Shown: in pieces, positions 1 through 8,003 of the stretch | How the letters are laid out: every line of letters starts with the position of its first letter | Position numbering within the stretch: position 1 is the stretch's first letter | DNA from: Enterobacter cloacae | GTDB lineage: Bacteria; Pseudomonadota; Gammaproteobacteria; Enterobacterales; Enterobacteriaceae | Length of the DNA stretch: 64,000 bases | Direction of reading: 5' to 3' | Assembly (NCBI RefSeq): GCF_013375935.1 | Contig: NZ_CP056117.1 | Coordinates: forward strand, 806,001 to 870,000 | Position numbers and translations under genes: made by a program | The notes under the pieces: model-generated | The model's input: only the letters and a program-made list of their open reading frames with translations | What the model was told of the DNA's origin: nothing | Database searches by the model: none

Positions 1-873
1 TCACGCGCCAATACGTTCCTGATACTCGGCAATCCGGTCACCGTACTGTGGATGTCGGTGGTTTCCGGCTACCTCATCCAGTCCTACGGCTGGCGTGAGA
101 TGTTTATCATCGAAGGGGTTCCCGCGATCCTCTGGGCCTTCTGCTGGTGGGTGCTGGTAAAAGATAAGCCTGCCCAGGCAAAGTGGCTTTCGGAGGATGA
201 GAAAGCCGCACTGCAGGCGCAGCTGGATAAAGAGCAGCAGGGGCTGAAAGCGGTGCGTAACTATGGCGAAGCCTTCCGCTCCCGTAACGTCATCCTGCTG
301 TGCGCGCAGTATTTTACCTGGAGCATTGGCGTGTACGGCTTTGTGCTGTGGCTGCCGTCGATTATCCGCAGCGGCGGTGAGAACCTGGGCATGGTGGAAG
401 TTGGCTGGCTGTCATCGGTGCCTTACCTGGCCGCAACCATCGCGATGATCGTCGTTTCCTGGGCGTCGGACAGGCTGCAAAACCGTAAGCTGTTCGTCTG
501 GCCACTGCTGCTGATCGCTGCCTTTGCCTTTATTGGCTCCTGGGCCGTGGGTGCGAACCACTTCTGGGCCTCCTATACGCTGCTGGTGATCGCGGGTGCT
601 GCCATGTACGCCCCATATGGTCCGTTCTTTGCCATCATCCCGGAAATGCTGCCGCGTAACGTCGCGGGCGGCGCGATGGCGCTGATCAACAGCATGGGTG
701 CGTTGGGCTCGTTCTTTGGCTCGTGGTTTGTCGGCTATCTCAACGGCGCAACCGGCAGCCCTTCAGCCTCTTACATCTTTATGGGGGTGGCGCTTTTTGC
801 CTCGGTATGGCTTACTCTGATCGTTAAGCCTGCTAATAATCAACAGCTACCCGTCGGCGCACGCCACGCCTGA
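1..873 (+). CDS. MFS transporter, anion:cation symporter type (5'-truncated by window edge)
   Basis: The frame is open from base 1, so only the C-terminal 290 residues of a protein usually about 430 aa long are visible. It is very hydrophobic, with about eight membrane segments. A charged cytoplasmic loop near residues 55-85 (KDKPAQAKWLSEDEK) is typical of the central loop in the ACS branch of the major facilitator superfamily, which imports sugar acids such as galactonate, glucarate or 2-ketogluconate. ghrB follows after 27 bases with its own ribosome binding site, so the two are probably co-transcribed. Since GhrB reduces 2-ketoaldonates and hydroxypyruvate, the likely cargo is a ketoaldonate; that is inference. 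E. coli has no such gene beside ghrB. Confidence 0.85.
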   Translation, partial: SRANTFLILGNPVTVLWMSVVSGYLIQSYGWREMFIIEGVPAILWAFCWWVLVKDKPAQAKWLSEDEKAALQAQLDKEQQGLKAVRNYGEAFRSRNVILLCAQYFTWSIGVYGFVLWLPSIIRSGGENLGMVEVGWLSSVPYLAATIAMIVVSWASDRLQNRKLFVWPLLLIAAFAFIGSWAVGANHFWASYTLLVIAGAAMYAPYGPFFAIIPEMLPRNVAGGAMALINSMGALGSFFGSWFVGYLNGATGSPSASYIFMGVALFASVWLTLIVKPANNQQLPVGARHA

Positions 874-900
874 ATCCTTTTAAAATCAACGGAGATTAGC

Positions 901-1875
901 ATGAAGCCGTCCGTCATTTTGTACAAAGCACTGCCCGAAGATCTGCAAAAACGCCTGGAAGAACACTTTACCGTTACCCGGGTGAAGAACCTCAGCCCGG
1001 AAACCGTGGCGCAGCACGCCGACGCGTTTGCCAGCGCCGAGGGCCTGCTGGGGTCAAGCGAAAAGGTGGATGCAGCGCTGCTGGAGAAAATGCCGAAGCT
1101 TCGTGCAACCTCAACCGTTTCCGTGGGTTACGACAACTTCGACGTGGATGCGCTTAACGCGCGCAACATCCTGCTGATGCATACGCCACATGCCCTGACG
1201 GAAACCGTCGCCGACACGCTGATGGCGCTGGTGCTCAGCACCGCCCGTCGCGTGGTGGAAGTGGCTGAGCGCGTAAAGGCAGGCGAATGGACGAAAAGCA
1301 TCGGCTCCGACTGGTTCGGCGTGGACGTTCATGGCAAAACCCTGGGAATAGTCGGGATGGGGCGTATCGGTATGGCGCTGGCCCGGCGCGCCCATTTCGG
1401 CTTCAACATGCCGATTCTCTATAACGCACGCCGTCATCACGGCGAAGCTGAGGAGCGCTTCAACGCCCGCTACTGCGAGCTTGATGCGCTGCTACAGGAA
1501 GCCGACTTTGTCTGCCTGATCCTGCCGCTGACGGATGAAACGCGTCATCTCTTTGGCAAAGCGGCGTTTGAAAAGATGAAGAGATCGGCCATTTTCATCA
1601 ACGCGGGTCGCGGCCCGGTGGTGGATGAGAAGGCGCTGATTGAGGCACTGCAAAACGGTGAGATCCACGCCGCCGGCCTGGACGTGTTTGAACAGGAGCC
1701 GCTGCCGGTAGATTCTCCGCTGCTGGCCATGCCAAACGTCGTCGCCCTGCCCCACATCGGCTCTGCGACTCACGAAACGCGCTACAGCATGGCGGCGACC
1801 GCAGTAGACAACCTGATTGCTGCGCTTAGCGGAAAAGTGGATAAAAACTGCGTTAATCCGCAGGTACGGCAGTAG
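901..1875 (+). CDS. ghrB: Glyoxylate/hydroxypyruvate reductase B (2-ketoaldonate reductase)
   Basis: 324 residues, the same length as E. coli GhrB and very similar throughout. This cytosolic NADPH-dependent D-2-hydroxyacid dehydrogenase reduces glyoxylate, hydroxypyruvate and 2-keto-gluconates. The Rossmann motif GMGRIG is at residues 152-157. The catalytic triad of the family is visible as Arg237 (NAGRG), Glu266 (FEQEP) and His285 (HIGSA). A GGAG ribosome binding site precedes the ATG. It lies 27 bases after the MFS gene and ends at a strong hairpin terminator shared with the convergent cspA. Confidence 0.96.
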   Translation: MKPSVILYKALPEDLQKRLEEHFTVTRVKNLSPETVAQHADAFASAEGLLGSSEKVDAALLEKMPKLRATSTVSVGYDNFDVDALNARNILLMHTPHALTETVADTLMALVLSTARRVVEVAERVKAGEWTKSIGSDWFGVDVHGKTLGIVGMGRIGMALARRAHFGFNMPILYNARRHHGEAEERFNARYCELDALLQEADFVCLILPLTDETRHLFGKAAFEKMKRSAIFINAGRGPVVDEKALIEALQNGEIHAAGLDVFEQEPLPVDSPLLAMPNVVALPHIGSATHETRYSMAATAVDNLIAALSGKVDKNCVNPQVRQ

Positions 1876-1880
1876 AAACG

Positions 1881-1910
1881 AAAAAACCCGCCAGAAGGCG
1901 GGTTTTTGAA
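1881..1910. terminator. Bidirectional intrinsic terminator between ghrB and cspA
   Basis: CCCGCC-AGAA-GGCGGG stem (1887-1902) flanked by an A-run on the left and a T-run on the right, so it can end transcription of ghrB on the plus strand and of cspA on the minus strand. Confidence 0.88.
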
Positions 1911-1933
1911 TTTTGTGCTACTGGGTTGGAAGC

Positions 1934-2146
1934 TTACAGGCTTACAACGTTACCAGCTGCTGGGCCTTTAGCGCCGCTTTCGATGGTGAAGGAAACTTTC
2001 TGACCTTCATCCAGAGATTTGTAGCCATCGTTCTGGATAGCAGAGAAGTGTACGAACACGTCTTTAGAGCCATCGTCAGGAGTGATGAAGCCGAAACCTT
2101 TATCAGCGTTGAACCATTTTACCAGACCAGTCATTTTAGCAGACAT
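1934..2146 (-). CDS. cspA: Major cold shock protein CspA
   Basis: 70 residues, nearly identical to E. coli CspA. It is a single OB-fold that binds single-stranded RNA and DNA and melts RNA structure in the cold. RNP1 (KGFGFI, residues 16-21) and RNP2 (VFVHF, 30-34) are intact. The long upstream region matches the cspA-type cold-shock leader, so this is the cold-inducible member rather than CspC or CspE. In E. coli cspA lies beyond yiaG on the plus strand; here it sits between ghrB and yiaF on the minus strand, so it has moved or is an extra copy. Confidence 0.93.
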   Translation of the reverse strand: MSAKMTGLVKWFNADKGFGFITPDDGSKDVFVHFSAIQNDGYKSLDEGQKVSFTIESGAKGPAAGNVVSL

Positions 2147-2310
2147 AGAAATTACCTTATTAACAAATATATTGTGCCTTCCGGCTTTGATGGATTGCGT
2201 TACAGATTTTTAAGCGATGAAGGAAGGGTCACTACGAAGGGTATCTATGGATAACAATCTGGACTGCTTTACTAAACTGCTTTAGGTCTGTGTAACAAAC
2301 CGACGAACAT
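2147..2310 (-). promoter_or_regulatory. cspA-type 5' leader with cold box (RNA thermosensor)
   Basis: Read on the minus strand, this region keeps several blocks of the E. coli cspA leader in the same order. They are a cold-box-like ACAGACCTAAAGCAGT followed by TAGTAAAGCAGT, then GATACCC-TTCGTAGTG, then AAAATCTGTAACGC, then GGAAGGCACA just before the start. In E. coli this roughly 160-nt leader refolds at low temperature to expose the start and stabilise the mRNA. The same role here is inferred from the conserved blocks. The transcription start is estimated. Confidence 0.82.
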
Positions 2311-2360
2311 AGTTATACCGATGTGGTAGACGAATGACAAGCGTTATTTTCATTACGCAT

Positions 2361-2391
2361 AAAAAAACCCCGCCGGAAGCGGGGGTTTTTA
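2361..2391 (-). terminator. Intrinsic terminator of yiaF
   Basis: GC-rich hairpin (about 2368-2384) with a seven-base A-run on the plus-strand left side, which is a U-run for the minus-strand transcript. It begins directly after the yiaF stop. The right-hand T-run makes it potentially bidirectional. Confidence 0.85.
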
Positions 2392-3102
2392 TTATTCCGT
2401 AGCAGCGACCGCTGCGCTCCATGCCTGGCTAAAGGCCTGGTGCTGGGACGCCAGCGGCCCGATCAGCGTATTGTACTGGCTCGCCTGCTGGGAGGTCGGG
2501 AACTGGATACCATTAGAGACGAAGCTCACCTGCGTACCCTGTTCACTGATAAAGTCACCCACCTGCACCAGCTGCTGAGTAAAGACCTGAGCAGCCGGGA
2601 TCAGCGGCTGCAAGGCGTTTGACGGTTTGGTCACCACTTTCTCATACACCTGGTCGTAGACCGGTTTCAGATCTTCGCCCTGCTTCAGCGCGGAGCGCGA
2701 TGCATCAGCCTGCATTTTGGCATTTTGCAGCTGCTGGCTCAGCACCCCAAGCGCACCGTTGGACTGGCGCAGCGGTTCACGCTGGGTCATATAATCCTGC
2801 GGTACGCGGATGGCATTTACGCTGTCCACGACCGGGCGGATCCCGGAATCCATCGCCTGGCTTACCTGCTGCGAATAGCCATACAGAATGGCGTAATCAG
2901 AGACGAATGGACCAAACTGTTTTTTCTGATCCGCAGTCAGCGTTGGTAAACGCTCGCCGCTACGCATCACTGTATTCTGGAGAAAATCGATAAACGCTTT
3001 GCGCTGATCGCCTTCCTTATCAAAACACCCGCTCAGGCTAACCACCATTAATAACGCCGCTACAGGCGCAAACCAGCGAGAGCAGGACTTTCCTGTCGCC
3101 AT
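2392..3102 (-). CDS. yiaF: DUF3053 lipoprotein YiaF
   Basis: 236 residues, matching E. coli YiaF in length and sequence. The lipoprotein signal peptide has its lipobox LSGC at residues 23-26, so Cys26 is the predicted lipidated residue. The rest is a mostly helical domain of unknown function (DUF3053). An in-frame start lies 39 codons upstream, but the ATG at 3102 is chosen because it is preceded by AAGGAG at proper spacing and gives the usual length and an intact signal peptide. Its function is unknown; it is divergent from yiaG. Confidence 0.92.
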   Translation of the reverse strand: MATGKSCSRWFAPVAALLMVVSLSGCFDKEGDQRKAFIDFLQNTVMRSGERLPTLTADQKKQFGPFVSDYAILYGYSQQVSQAMDSGIRPVVDSVNAIRVPQDYMTQREPLRQSNGALGVLSQQLQNAKMQADASRSALKQGEDLKPVYDQVYEKVVTKPSNALQPLIPAAQVFTQQLVQVGDFISEQGTQVSFVSNGIQFPTSQQASQYNTLIGPLASQHQAFSQAWSAAVAATE

Positions 3103-3433
3103 TTTATTACTCCTTTCACCCAAAAAAGCGCACACCGGCACACGCGTGCCTAACGCTGACAAGAATAGTCCAGGACAGCCTTGCAAGATAGACTTTTCAT
3201 ACAAAACGGGTATTCCCATTTTATGGCTTACTATTTACAAAAAAATACCTGACCCGCCCGATATATGACTAATCAGGTAATTAGCATAAATATCCATATA
3301 GCTGAAACGCGTAAAGCGATGGTGATCGCACAATTAATCACAGCCGTGACGATCCTGTGTCTGGTTTAGGGACTATTCTTAACAGGCTCTCTGATGTTCA
3401 TGATCCCGATGTGTGATTTATGAGGAGTTCTCA
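3103..3433. promoter_or_regulatory. Divergent yiaF/yiaG intergenic region
   Basis: About 330 bases without a supported gene, AT-rich around 3230-3310. It must hold the two divergent promoters. An inverted repeat, TACCTGA ... TCAGGTA (about 3246-3281), lies near the middle and may be an operator or a hairpin. No known operator could be named. Confidence 0.5.
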
Positions 3434-3721
3434 ATGGAATTAAAAGATCCTGAGTTTGAGCTGCTGAGCAGCCTGGAACAGATTATTTTTAAAGATGTAC
3501 CGCCGACGTTTACCCTGCAAACAAAGCCCAATCCTTTCAGTGAATTTGAGCGTTTACGCAAAGGATCGGGCCTGAAAACAGATGAATTCGCAAGAGCGAT
3601 GGGTGTCAGCGTAGCGATGGTAATGGAGTGGGAGTCAAAACGCGAAAAACCTACTCCGGCCGAGTTAAAGCTGATGCGCCTGATTCAGGCGAACCCAGAC
3701 CTTCGCAAGCAGTTAGCCTGA
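3434..3721 (+). CDS. yiaG: Helix-turn-helix protein YiaG
   Basis: 95 residues, homologous to the 96-aa E. coli YiaG. The C-terminal half holds an Xre/MqsA-like helix-turn-helix (LRKGSGLKTDEFARAMGVS through VMEWESKREKP, about residues 42-78) of the kind found in antitoxin-type regulators. No partner toxin gene is adjacent. The ATG at 3434 is preferred over one seven codons upstream because GAGGAG sits just ahead of it. It is probably a DNA-binding regulator, with unknown targets. Confidence 0.9.
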   Translation: MELKDPEFELLSSLEQIIFKDVPPTFTLQTKPNPFSEFERLRKGSGLKTDEFARAMGVSVAMVMEWESKREKPTPAELKLMRLIQANPDLRKQLA

Positions 3722-3733
3722 TAACGTTTTTTT

Positions 3734-3759
3734 GCCCCCGCCCTTGCGGGGGCTTGTGT
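3734..3759 (+). terminator. Terminator-like hairpin after yiaG
   Basis: GCCCCCGC-CCT-TGCGGGGGC hairpin followed by a TTGTGTTT tract on the plus strand, 13 bases after the yiaG stop and abutting the end of the convergent ABC-F gene. On the minus strand an A-tract follows, so it is not a good minus-strand terminator. Confidence 0.7.
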
Positions 3760-5379
3760 TTACAGACTTCCGCATCGCCATCCTGACTCTTCCCACACCA
3801 GCTCATGCGTCAGCTTCAGCCCTTTCAGAAAGGCTTCATCGTGCGATACCACCAGCAGCGCGCCGGGAAAATCGGCCAGGGCCGCTTCAATGGCCTGAAC
3901 GGAGGCCAGATCGAGATGATTGGTCGGCTCATCCAGAAGCAACAGCTGCGCTGAAGCTTCACGCCACAACGCGCAGGCCAGCGCGGCCTTCAGGCGCTCG
4001 CCGCCGCTCAGTTCACCCAGAGGAAGCGTTACTTTTTCCGCGCCCAGCTGAAGCTGCGCCAGCCGGGTACGCAGCGTGCCCTCCTCGAGCGGCGTATTGC
4101 CCAGGTTGAGGTGTGTCATCACCGACTGCGACAGATCCAGCCGGGAAAGTTGCTGATCGAGACAGGCGCGCGTGACGGAGACGTTACAGGTACCGGAAAC
4201 GGGGGCAGTTTCGCCCAGCATCACTTTTAAAAGCGTAGATTTCCCACAGCCGTTAGGCCCGCGAAGCGCCACGCGCATGGGGCCGTCCATTCGCCAGTTT
4301 ATCGGCGGGAGAGACACATGCGGAAGCACCAGATCCTGGAGCACCAGCACCTGCTTCCCTTGCGCAATTTGACTGCCCGGCAGGGTAAACATCACCGCGT
4401 TATCCGCTTCTACCCGCTCGCGTGCCTGGTTAACCGCAGCGTTAAGCGCATCATTTTGATCGCTATGCTGTTTTTTCCAGGAACCGATGCGCTCTTTCGC
4501 CGCCGCTTTGTACTTGACCCGTTCAAACGAGGCAATGTTGAGGCTATCGACCTTGCGAAGCGTTTTTGCTGAACGCCGCTGGCTGTCATCATGCTCTTTA
4601 TGCATACGGGCGCGGGTACGTTTACGCTCGGTGGCGGCATGTTCCAGCGCAGCGCGGGCGGCCTGCTGCTCAGCGTCACGCTGGCTTTTATAGTCAGCAT
4701 AATTTCCGCCGAAGCTGCGCAAGCCAAAAGCGCTCAGTTCAAGGATGCGCGTTACCTGCGCCAGTAACTCACGGTCGTGAGAGGCCACCAGCACGCCGCC
4801 CTGATACCGGGAAAGCTGCTCGTAGAACCATTCCCGGCCCTGCCCGTCGAGGTGGTTGGTCGGTTCATCCAGAAGCAGGTAATCCGCATCTTCGGTGAAT
4901 GCGCCACACAGCAAGGCACGAATACGCTCGCCGCCGCTCAGCGCCGCTGCGGGTTTATTTGGATCGAACGGGGGAAGGTTTGCAGCGATGAAAGCATGGC
5001 TCAGACGTTCAGCCAGATCCCAGCGTCCCTCGAGCGTGTCGAGATCCTCGGGTTCATAATCACCGCTGTCGACGCGTTTACGGGCGGCGAAGATCGCCTC
5101 ATGGCCAAGCAGCCCGGCAAGCGTGGCGTGAGGGGAAATATCCTGCTGCTGGGCCACGTAGGCGTGCGAGCCAAAGCGCTCAACGTGCCCGCTGGCGGGT
5201 TCGTCTATGCCAGCCAGCAGGCGCAGCAGGCGCGTTTTTCCACTGCCGTTGCGGCCAACCAGCGCGCAAACCGACGAATCCAGAGAAAGATTCAGTGGAC
5301 CAAAAAGGATATCGCCCGTCGCAAACTGACAGGTGACCTGATGCAAAATAAAAGAGGGGGACTGCGCAAAATGAGCCAT
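3760..5379 (-). CDS. ABC-F family ATPase (tandem ABC domains, no membrane domain)
   Basis: 539 residues with two complete nucleotide-binding domains. The first has Walker A GRNGSGKT (about residue 42), signature LSGGERIR and Walker B YLLLDEPTNHLD. The second has Walker A GPNGCGKST, signature LSGGERLK and Walker B LLLLDEPTNHLD. A charged coiled linker (about 215-315, rich in Arg, Lys and Ala) joins them, and there are no membrane segments. This is the ABC-F plan: proteins that bind the ribosomal E site as translation factors (EttA, Uup, YbiT, YheS) or protect ribosomes from antibiotics. It does not look like any of the four E. coli members, so the function is open. The ATG at 5379 is chosen over a GTG two codons upstream because CAGGAG lies 5 bases before it. 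The gene fills the junction between yiaG and fre, where E. coli has nothing comparable. Confidence 0.9.
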   Translation of the reverse strand: MAHFAQSPSFILHQVTCQFATGDILFGPLNLSLDSSVCALVGRNGSGKTRLLRLLAGIDEPASGHVERFGSHAYVAQQQDISPHATLAGLLGHEAIFAARKRVDSGDYEPEDLDTLEGRWDLAERLSHAFIAANLPPFDPNKPAAALSGGERIRALLCGAFTEDADYLLLDEPTNHLDGQGREWFYEQLSRYQGGVLVASHDRELLAQVTRILELSAFGLRSFGGNYADYKSQRDAEQQAARAALEHAATERKRTRARMHKEHDDSQRRSAKTLRKVDSLNIASFERVKYKAAAKERIGSWKKQHSDQNDALNAAVNQARERVEADNAVMFTLPGSQIAQGKQVLVLQDLVLPHVSLPPINWRMDGPMRVALRGPNGCGKSTLLKVMLGETAPVSGTCNVSVTRACLDQQLSRLDLSQSVMTHLNLGNTPLEEGTLRTRLAQLQLGAEKVTLPLGELSGGERLKAALACALWREASAQLLLLDEPTNHLDLASVQAIEAALADFPGALLVVSHDEAFLKGLKLTHELVWEESGWRCGSL

Positions 5380-5568
5380 AAGCACTCCTGAATGAAATCA
5401 AAACATCCCCTGCCGACGCGTTGCGTTTAGCAAGGATCGAAATTCATCAGTCGTGTTTGTTCATTTTTGGGGGGCGCTCCTGAGGACGAAATTTATCCGG
5501 AATAAGGATAGCGGTAATGCGCTGCCCATTTCAAGGTTAAATTTTCACCAGCGCTTTTATCAGAGCAG
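5380..5568 (-). promoter_or_regulatory. Leader/promoter region of the ABC-F gene with tiny upstream ORFs
   Basis: Read on the minus strand, this stretch holds a 22-codon ATG frame (5461-5529) that overlaps by four bases (ATGA) a five-codon frame (5447-5464). A CAGGAG motif lies 12 bases before the second ATG. Such leaders attenuate antibiotic-induced ABC-F genes in other bacteria, but nothing here proves translation. No clear -35/-10 pair was found. Confidence 0.3.
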
Positions 5569-5591
5569 AAAAAACCCGCCGAAGCGGGTTT
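5569..5591 (-). terminator. Intrinsic terminator of the ubiD-fre unit
   Basis: CCCGCC-GAA-GCGGG stem. The plus-strand A6 run on its left is a U-run for the minus-strand transcript. It lies five bases past the fre stop. Confidence 0.87.
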
Positions 5592-5596
5592 CTGAT

Positions 5597-6298
5597 TCAG
5601 ATAAACGCAAACGCATCGCCGAACAGGCGATCTTCCCGCGCGTCACGTTCGTTACAGAACAGGTCGCGGGCAATTTTCGCCATTTCAAAGCGACCGGCAA
5701 TGTAGATATCGTGCCCGGCCAGCGTTCCGTGATCCTGCAATACCGCTGTCAGCACGGTACCGCTGCGCCCGCGCCAGCCCTCTTCCGGCTGCTCGACAAC
5801 CGGCTCGATGCGCAGGTGTGGATGATTCACGCTCAGCGCTTCCAGCTCCGACAGATCGTAAAGGTGCTTCTCTTCACGGCCACCCCAGTAGATGGTGATA
5901 TCACGATTCGGATTGCGCGCCAGAGCGGTCAGCAGAATAGAGCGAACATAAGAGAAGCCCGTGCCACCGGCAATCAGGATCAGCGGGCGATCTTCGTCTT
6001 CACGCAGCCAGGCCTCGCCGTGAGGGATATCGACCACGATTTCACGCTCTTTCAGGATGCGGTCCATCACGGCCATCGCGTACAGGTTAAGCTCAGACGC
6101 ACCAATATGCAGCTCAATAAATTCCTTCTCTGCAGGCGTAGAGGCCATAGAGAAAGGACGCTTATCACGCTCGTCCATCACGACCATCAGGTACTGGCCG
6201 GCACGGAATGAGAATGCCGCTTCAGGAACCAAACGGACGCGATATACGGTGTCGGTAATAGCATCTACCGACGTCACTTTACAGCTTAAGGTTGTCAT
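5597..6298 (-). CDS. fre: NAD(P)H-flavin reductase
   Basis: 233 residues, the same length as E. coli Fre (FMN reductase, LuxG-like). The ferredoxin-reductase fold is visible: a flavin-binding RPFSMAS motif (about residues 46-52) and an NAD-binding GGTGFSY motif (about 110-116). It reduces free FMN, FAD and riboflavin in the cytosol, supplying reduced flavin for partners including the UbiD/UbiX system. It lies 39 bases after ubiD on the same strand, as in E. coli. In E. coli fadA follows; here the neighbour is an ABC-F gene. Confidence 0.97.
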   Translation of the reverse strand: MTTLSCKVTSVDAITDTVYRVRLVPEAAFSFRAGQYLMVVMDERDKRPFSMASTPAEKEFIELHIGASELNLYAMAVMDRILKEREIVVDIPHGEAWLREDEDRPLILIAGGTGFSYVRSILLTALARNPNRDITIYWGGREEKHLYDLSELEALSVNHPHLRIEPVVEQPEEGWRGRSGTVLTAVLQDHGTLAGHDIYIAGRFEMAKIARDLFCNERDAREDRLFGDAFAFI

Positions 6299-6337
6299 TC
6301 GCTCTCTCTGTCGGGAAGTCTATAGGGCTAAACGGTC

Positions 6338-7834
6338 TTATTCTGCCTTACCGTTATTCATTATGGCCAGCTCGTCCCAGATCGCGTCAATGCGCGCGGT
6401 CACGGCAGGATCTTTCTCGATCGGGCGACCCCATTCACGGTCGGTTTCGCCAGGCCATTTATTCGTGGCATCCAGTCCCATTTTTGAGCCAAGGCCGGAA
6501 ACCGGCGAGGCAAAGTCCAGATAATCAATCGGCGTGTTTTCCACTAACACCGTATCACGCGCGGGATCCATACGCGTGGTGATGGCCCAGATGACGTCAT
6601 TCCAGTCGCGGGCGTTGACGTCATCATCGCAGACAATCACAAACTTGGTATACATAAACTGGCGCAGGAAAGACCATACGCCCATCATCACGCGTTTAGC
6701 GTGACCGGCATACTGCTTCTTCATCGTTACCACCGCCAGGCGATACGAACACCCTTCCGGCGGCAGATAAAAATCAACAATTTCCGGGAACTGTTTTTGC
6801 AGGATCGGCACGAACACTTCATTCAGCGCCACGCCCAGTACCGCCGGCTCGTCGGGTGGACGGCCGGTGTAGGTGGAGTGATAAATGGCATCTTCACGCT
6901 GGGTAATGTGCGTGACGGTGAACACCGGGAAGTTATCCACTTCGTTGTAGTAGCCGGTGTGGTCGCCGTACGGCCCTTCGGGTGCCAGCTCGCCCTGTTC
7001 AATGTAGCCTTCCAGCACGATCTCCGCACTGGCCGGTACTTCCAGGTCATTGGAGATACACTTAACCACTTCAGTTTTGGTGCCGCGCAGCAGCCCCGCA
7101 AAGGCATATTCCGACAGCGTGTCAGGAACGGGCGTAACCGCGCCCAGAATGGTTGCCGGATCGGCACCCAGCGCGACGGAAACCGGGAAGCGTTCGCCCG
7201 GACGGGCCGCGCACCACTCCTGGAAATCCAGCGCGCCTCCGCGATGGGACAACCAGCGCATGATGAGCTTGTTTTTGCCAATCAGCTGCTGACGATAGAT
7301 GCCGAGGTTTTGACGCTCTTTATGCGGCCCACGCGTGACGGTGAGGCCCCACGTTATCAGCGGTGCGGCATCTTCAGGCCAGCACTGCATAATCGGAATG
7401 GTGGTGAGATCAACCGCATCGCCTTCCAGCACTTTTTGCTGGCACGGCGCACCGCGCAGGCGTTTGGTCGGCATGTTCAGTACCTGCTTAAACTGCGGCA
7501 GCTTGTCGAACAGGTCGCGGAATCCTTTCGGCGGTTCCGGCTCTTTCAGAAAGGCCAGCAGTTTGCCCACTTCGCGCAGCGCCGTAACATCTTCCTGCCC
7601 CATCCCCATCGCCACGCGGCGAGGTGTGCCGAACAGGTTACACAGTACCGGCATGGCGTAGCCTTTTGGGTTTTCAAACAGCAACGCCGGGCCGCCCGCG
7701 CGCAGGGTGCGGTCAGCGATTTCTGTCATTTCCAGATACGGATCAACAGGAAGCGTAATGCGTTTGAGTTCGCCCTGCTTTTCAAGCAGCGCCAGGAAGT
7801 CGCGTAGATCGTGGTATTTCATGCAGTTAATCAT
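6338..7834 (-). CDS. ubiD: 4-hydroxy-3-polyprenylbenzoate decarboxylase
   Basis: 498 residues; E. coli UbiD has 497. This prenylated-FMN enzyme decarboxylates the octaprenyl ring intermediate of ubiquinone synthesis. The family hallmark region with acidic residues ([20 protein letters not shown], about 275-295) and the substrate-binding [11 protein letters not shown] segment are intact. The start is ambiguous: the ATG at 7834 sits only two bases from GAGAGG, while a second ATG four codons in (7822) has a long spacing; the first is kept because it agrees with the E. coli length. It is divergent from rfaH and co-directional with fre. Confidence 0.96.
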   Translation of the reverse strand: MINCMKYHDLRDFLALLEKQGELKRITLPVDPYLEMTEIADRTLRAGGPALLFENPKGYAMPVLCNLFGTPRRVAMGMGQEDVTALREVGKLLAFLKEPEPPKGFRDLFDKLPQFKQVLNMPTKRLRGAPCQQKVLEGDAVDLTTIPIMQCWPEDAAPLITWGLTVTRGPHKERQNLGIYRQQLIGKNKLIMRWLSHRGGALDFQEWCAARPGERFPVSVALGADPATILGAVTPVPDTLSEYAFAGLLRGTKTEVVKCISNDLEVPASAEIVLEGYIEQGELAPEGPYGDHTGYYNEVDNFPVFTVTHITQREDAIYHSTYTGRPPDEPAVLGVALNEVFVPILQKQFPEIVDFYLPPEGCSYRLAVVTMKKQYAGHAKRVMMGVWSFLRQFMYTKFVIVCDDDVNARDWNDVIWAITTRMDPARDTVLVENTPIDYLDFASPVSGLGSKMGLDATNKWPGETDREWGRPIEKDPAVTARIDAIWDELAIMNNGKAE

Positions 7835-8003
7835 GGCCTCTCTGTAAGCGCTTCATTATACGGCGTAAGCCCGCGTGATGCTGTAATTTTGTTAAATTAG
7901 CGTGAACTTCCACGACTTACTCGCTTTTTGCCCATTATAATCACCTTAGCGATCCCGCCAGGGTTTTGATATGCTTGCGCCCCGAACAATGGGAAGAGTG
8001 ATT

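Noticed and set aside
1913-2254. 113-codon frame antisense to cspA
   Set aside because: It covers cspA and its leader; such frames recur opposite csp genes and are not credible proteins.
6701-7807. 368-codon frame antisense to ubiD
   Set aside because: Shadow of a fully conserved gene; composition is Arg/His/Gln-rich with no domain or ribosome binding site.
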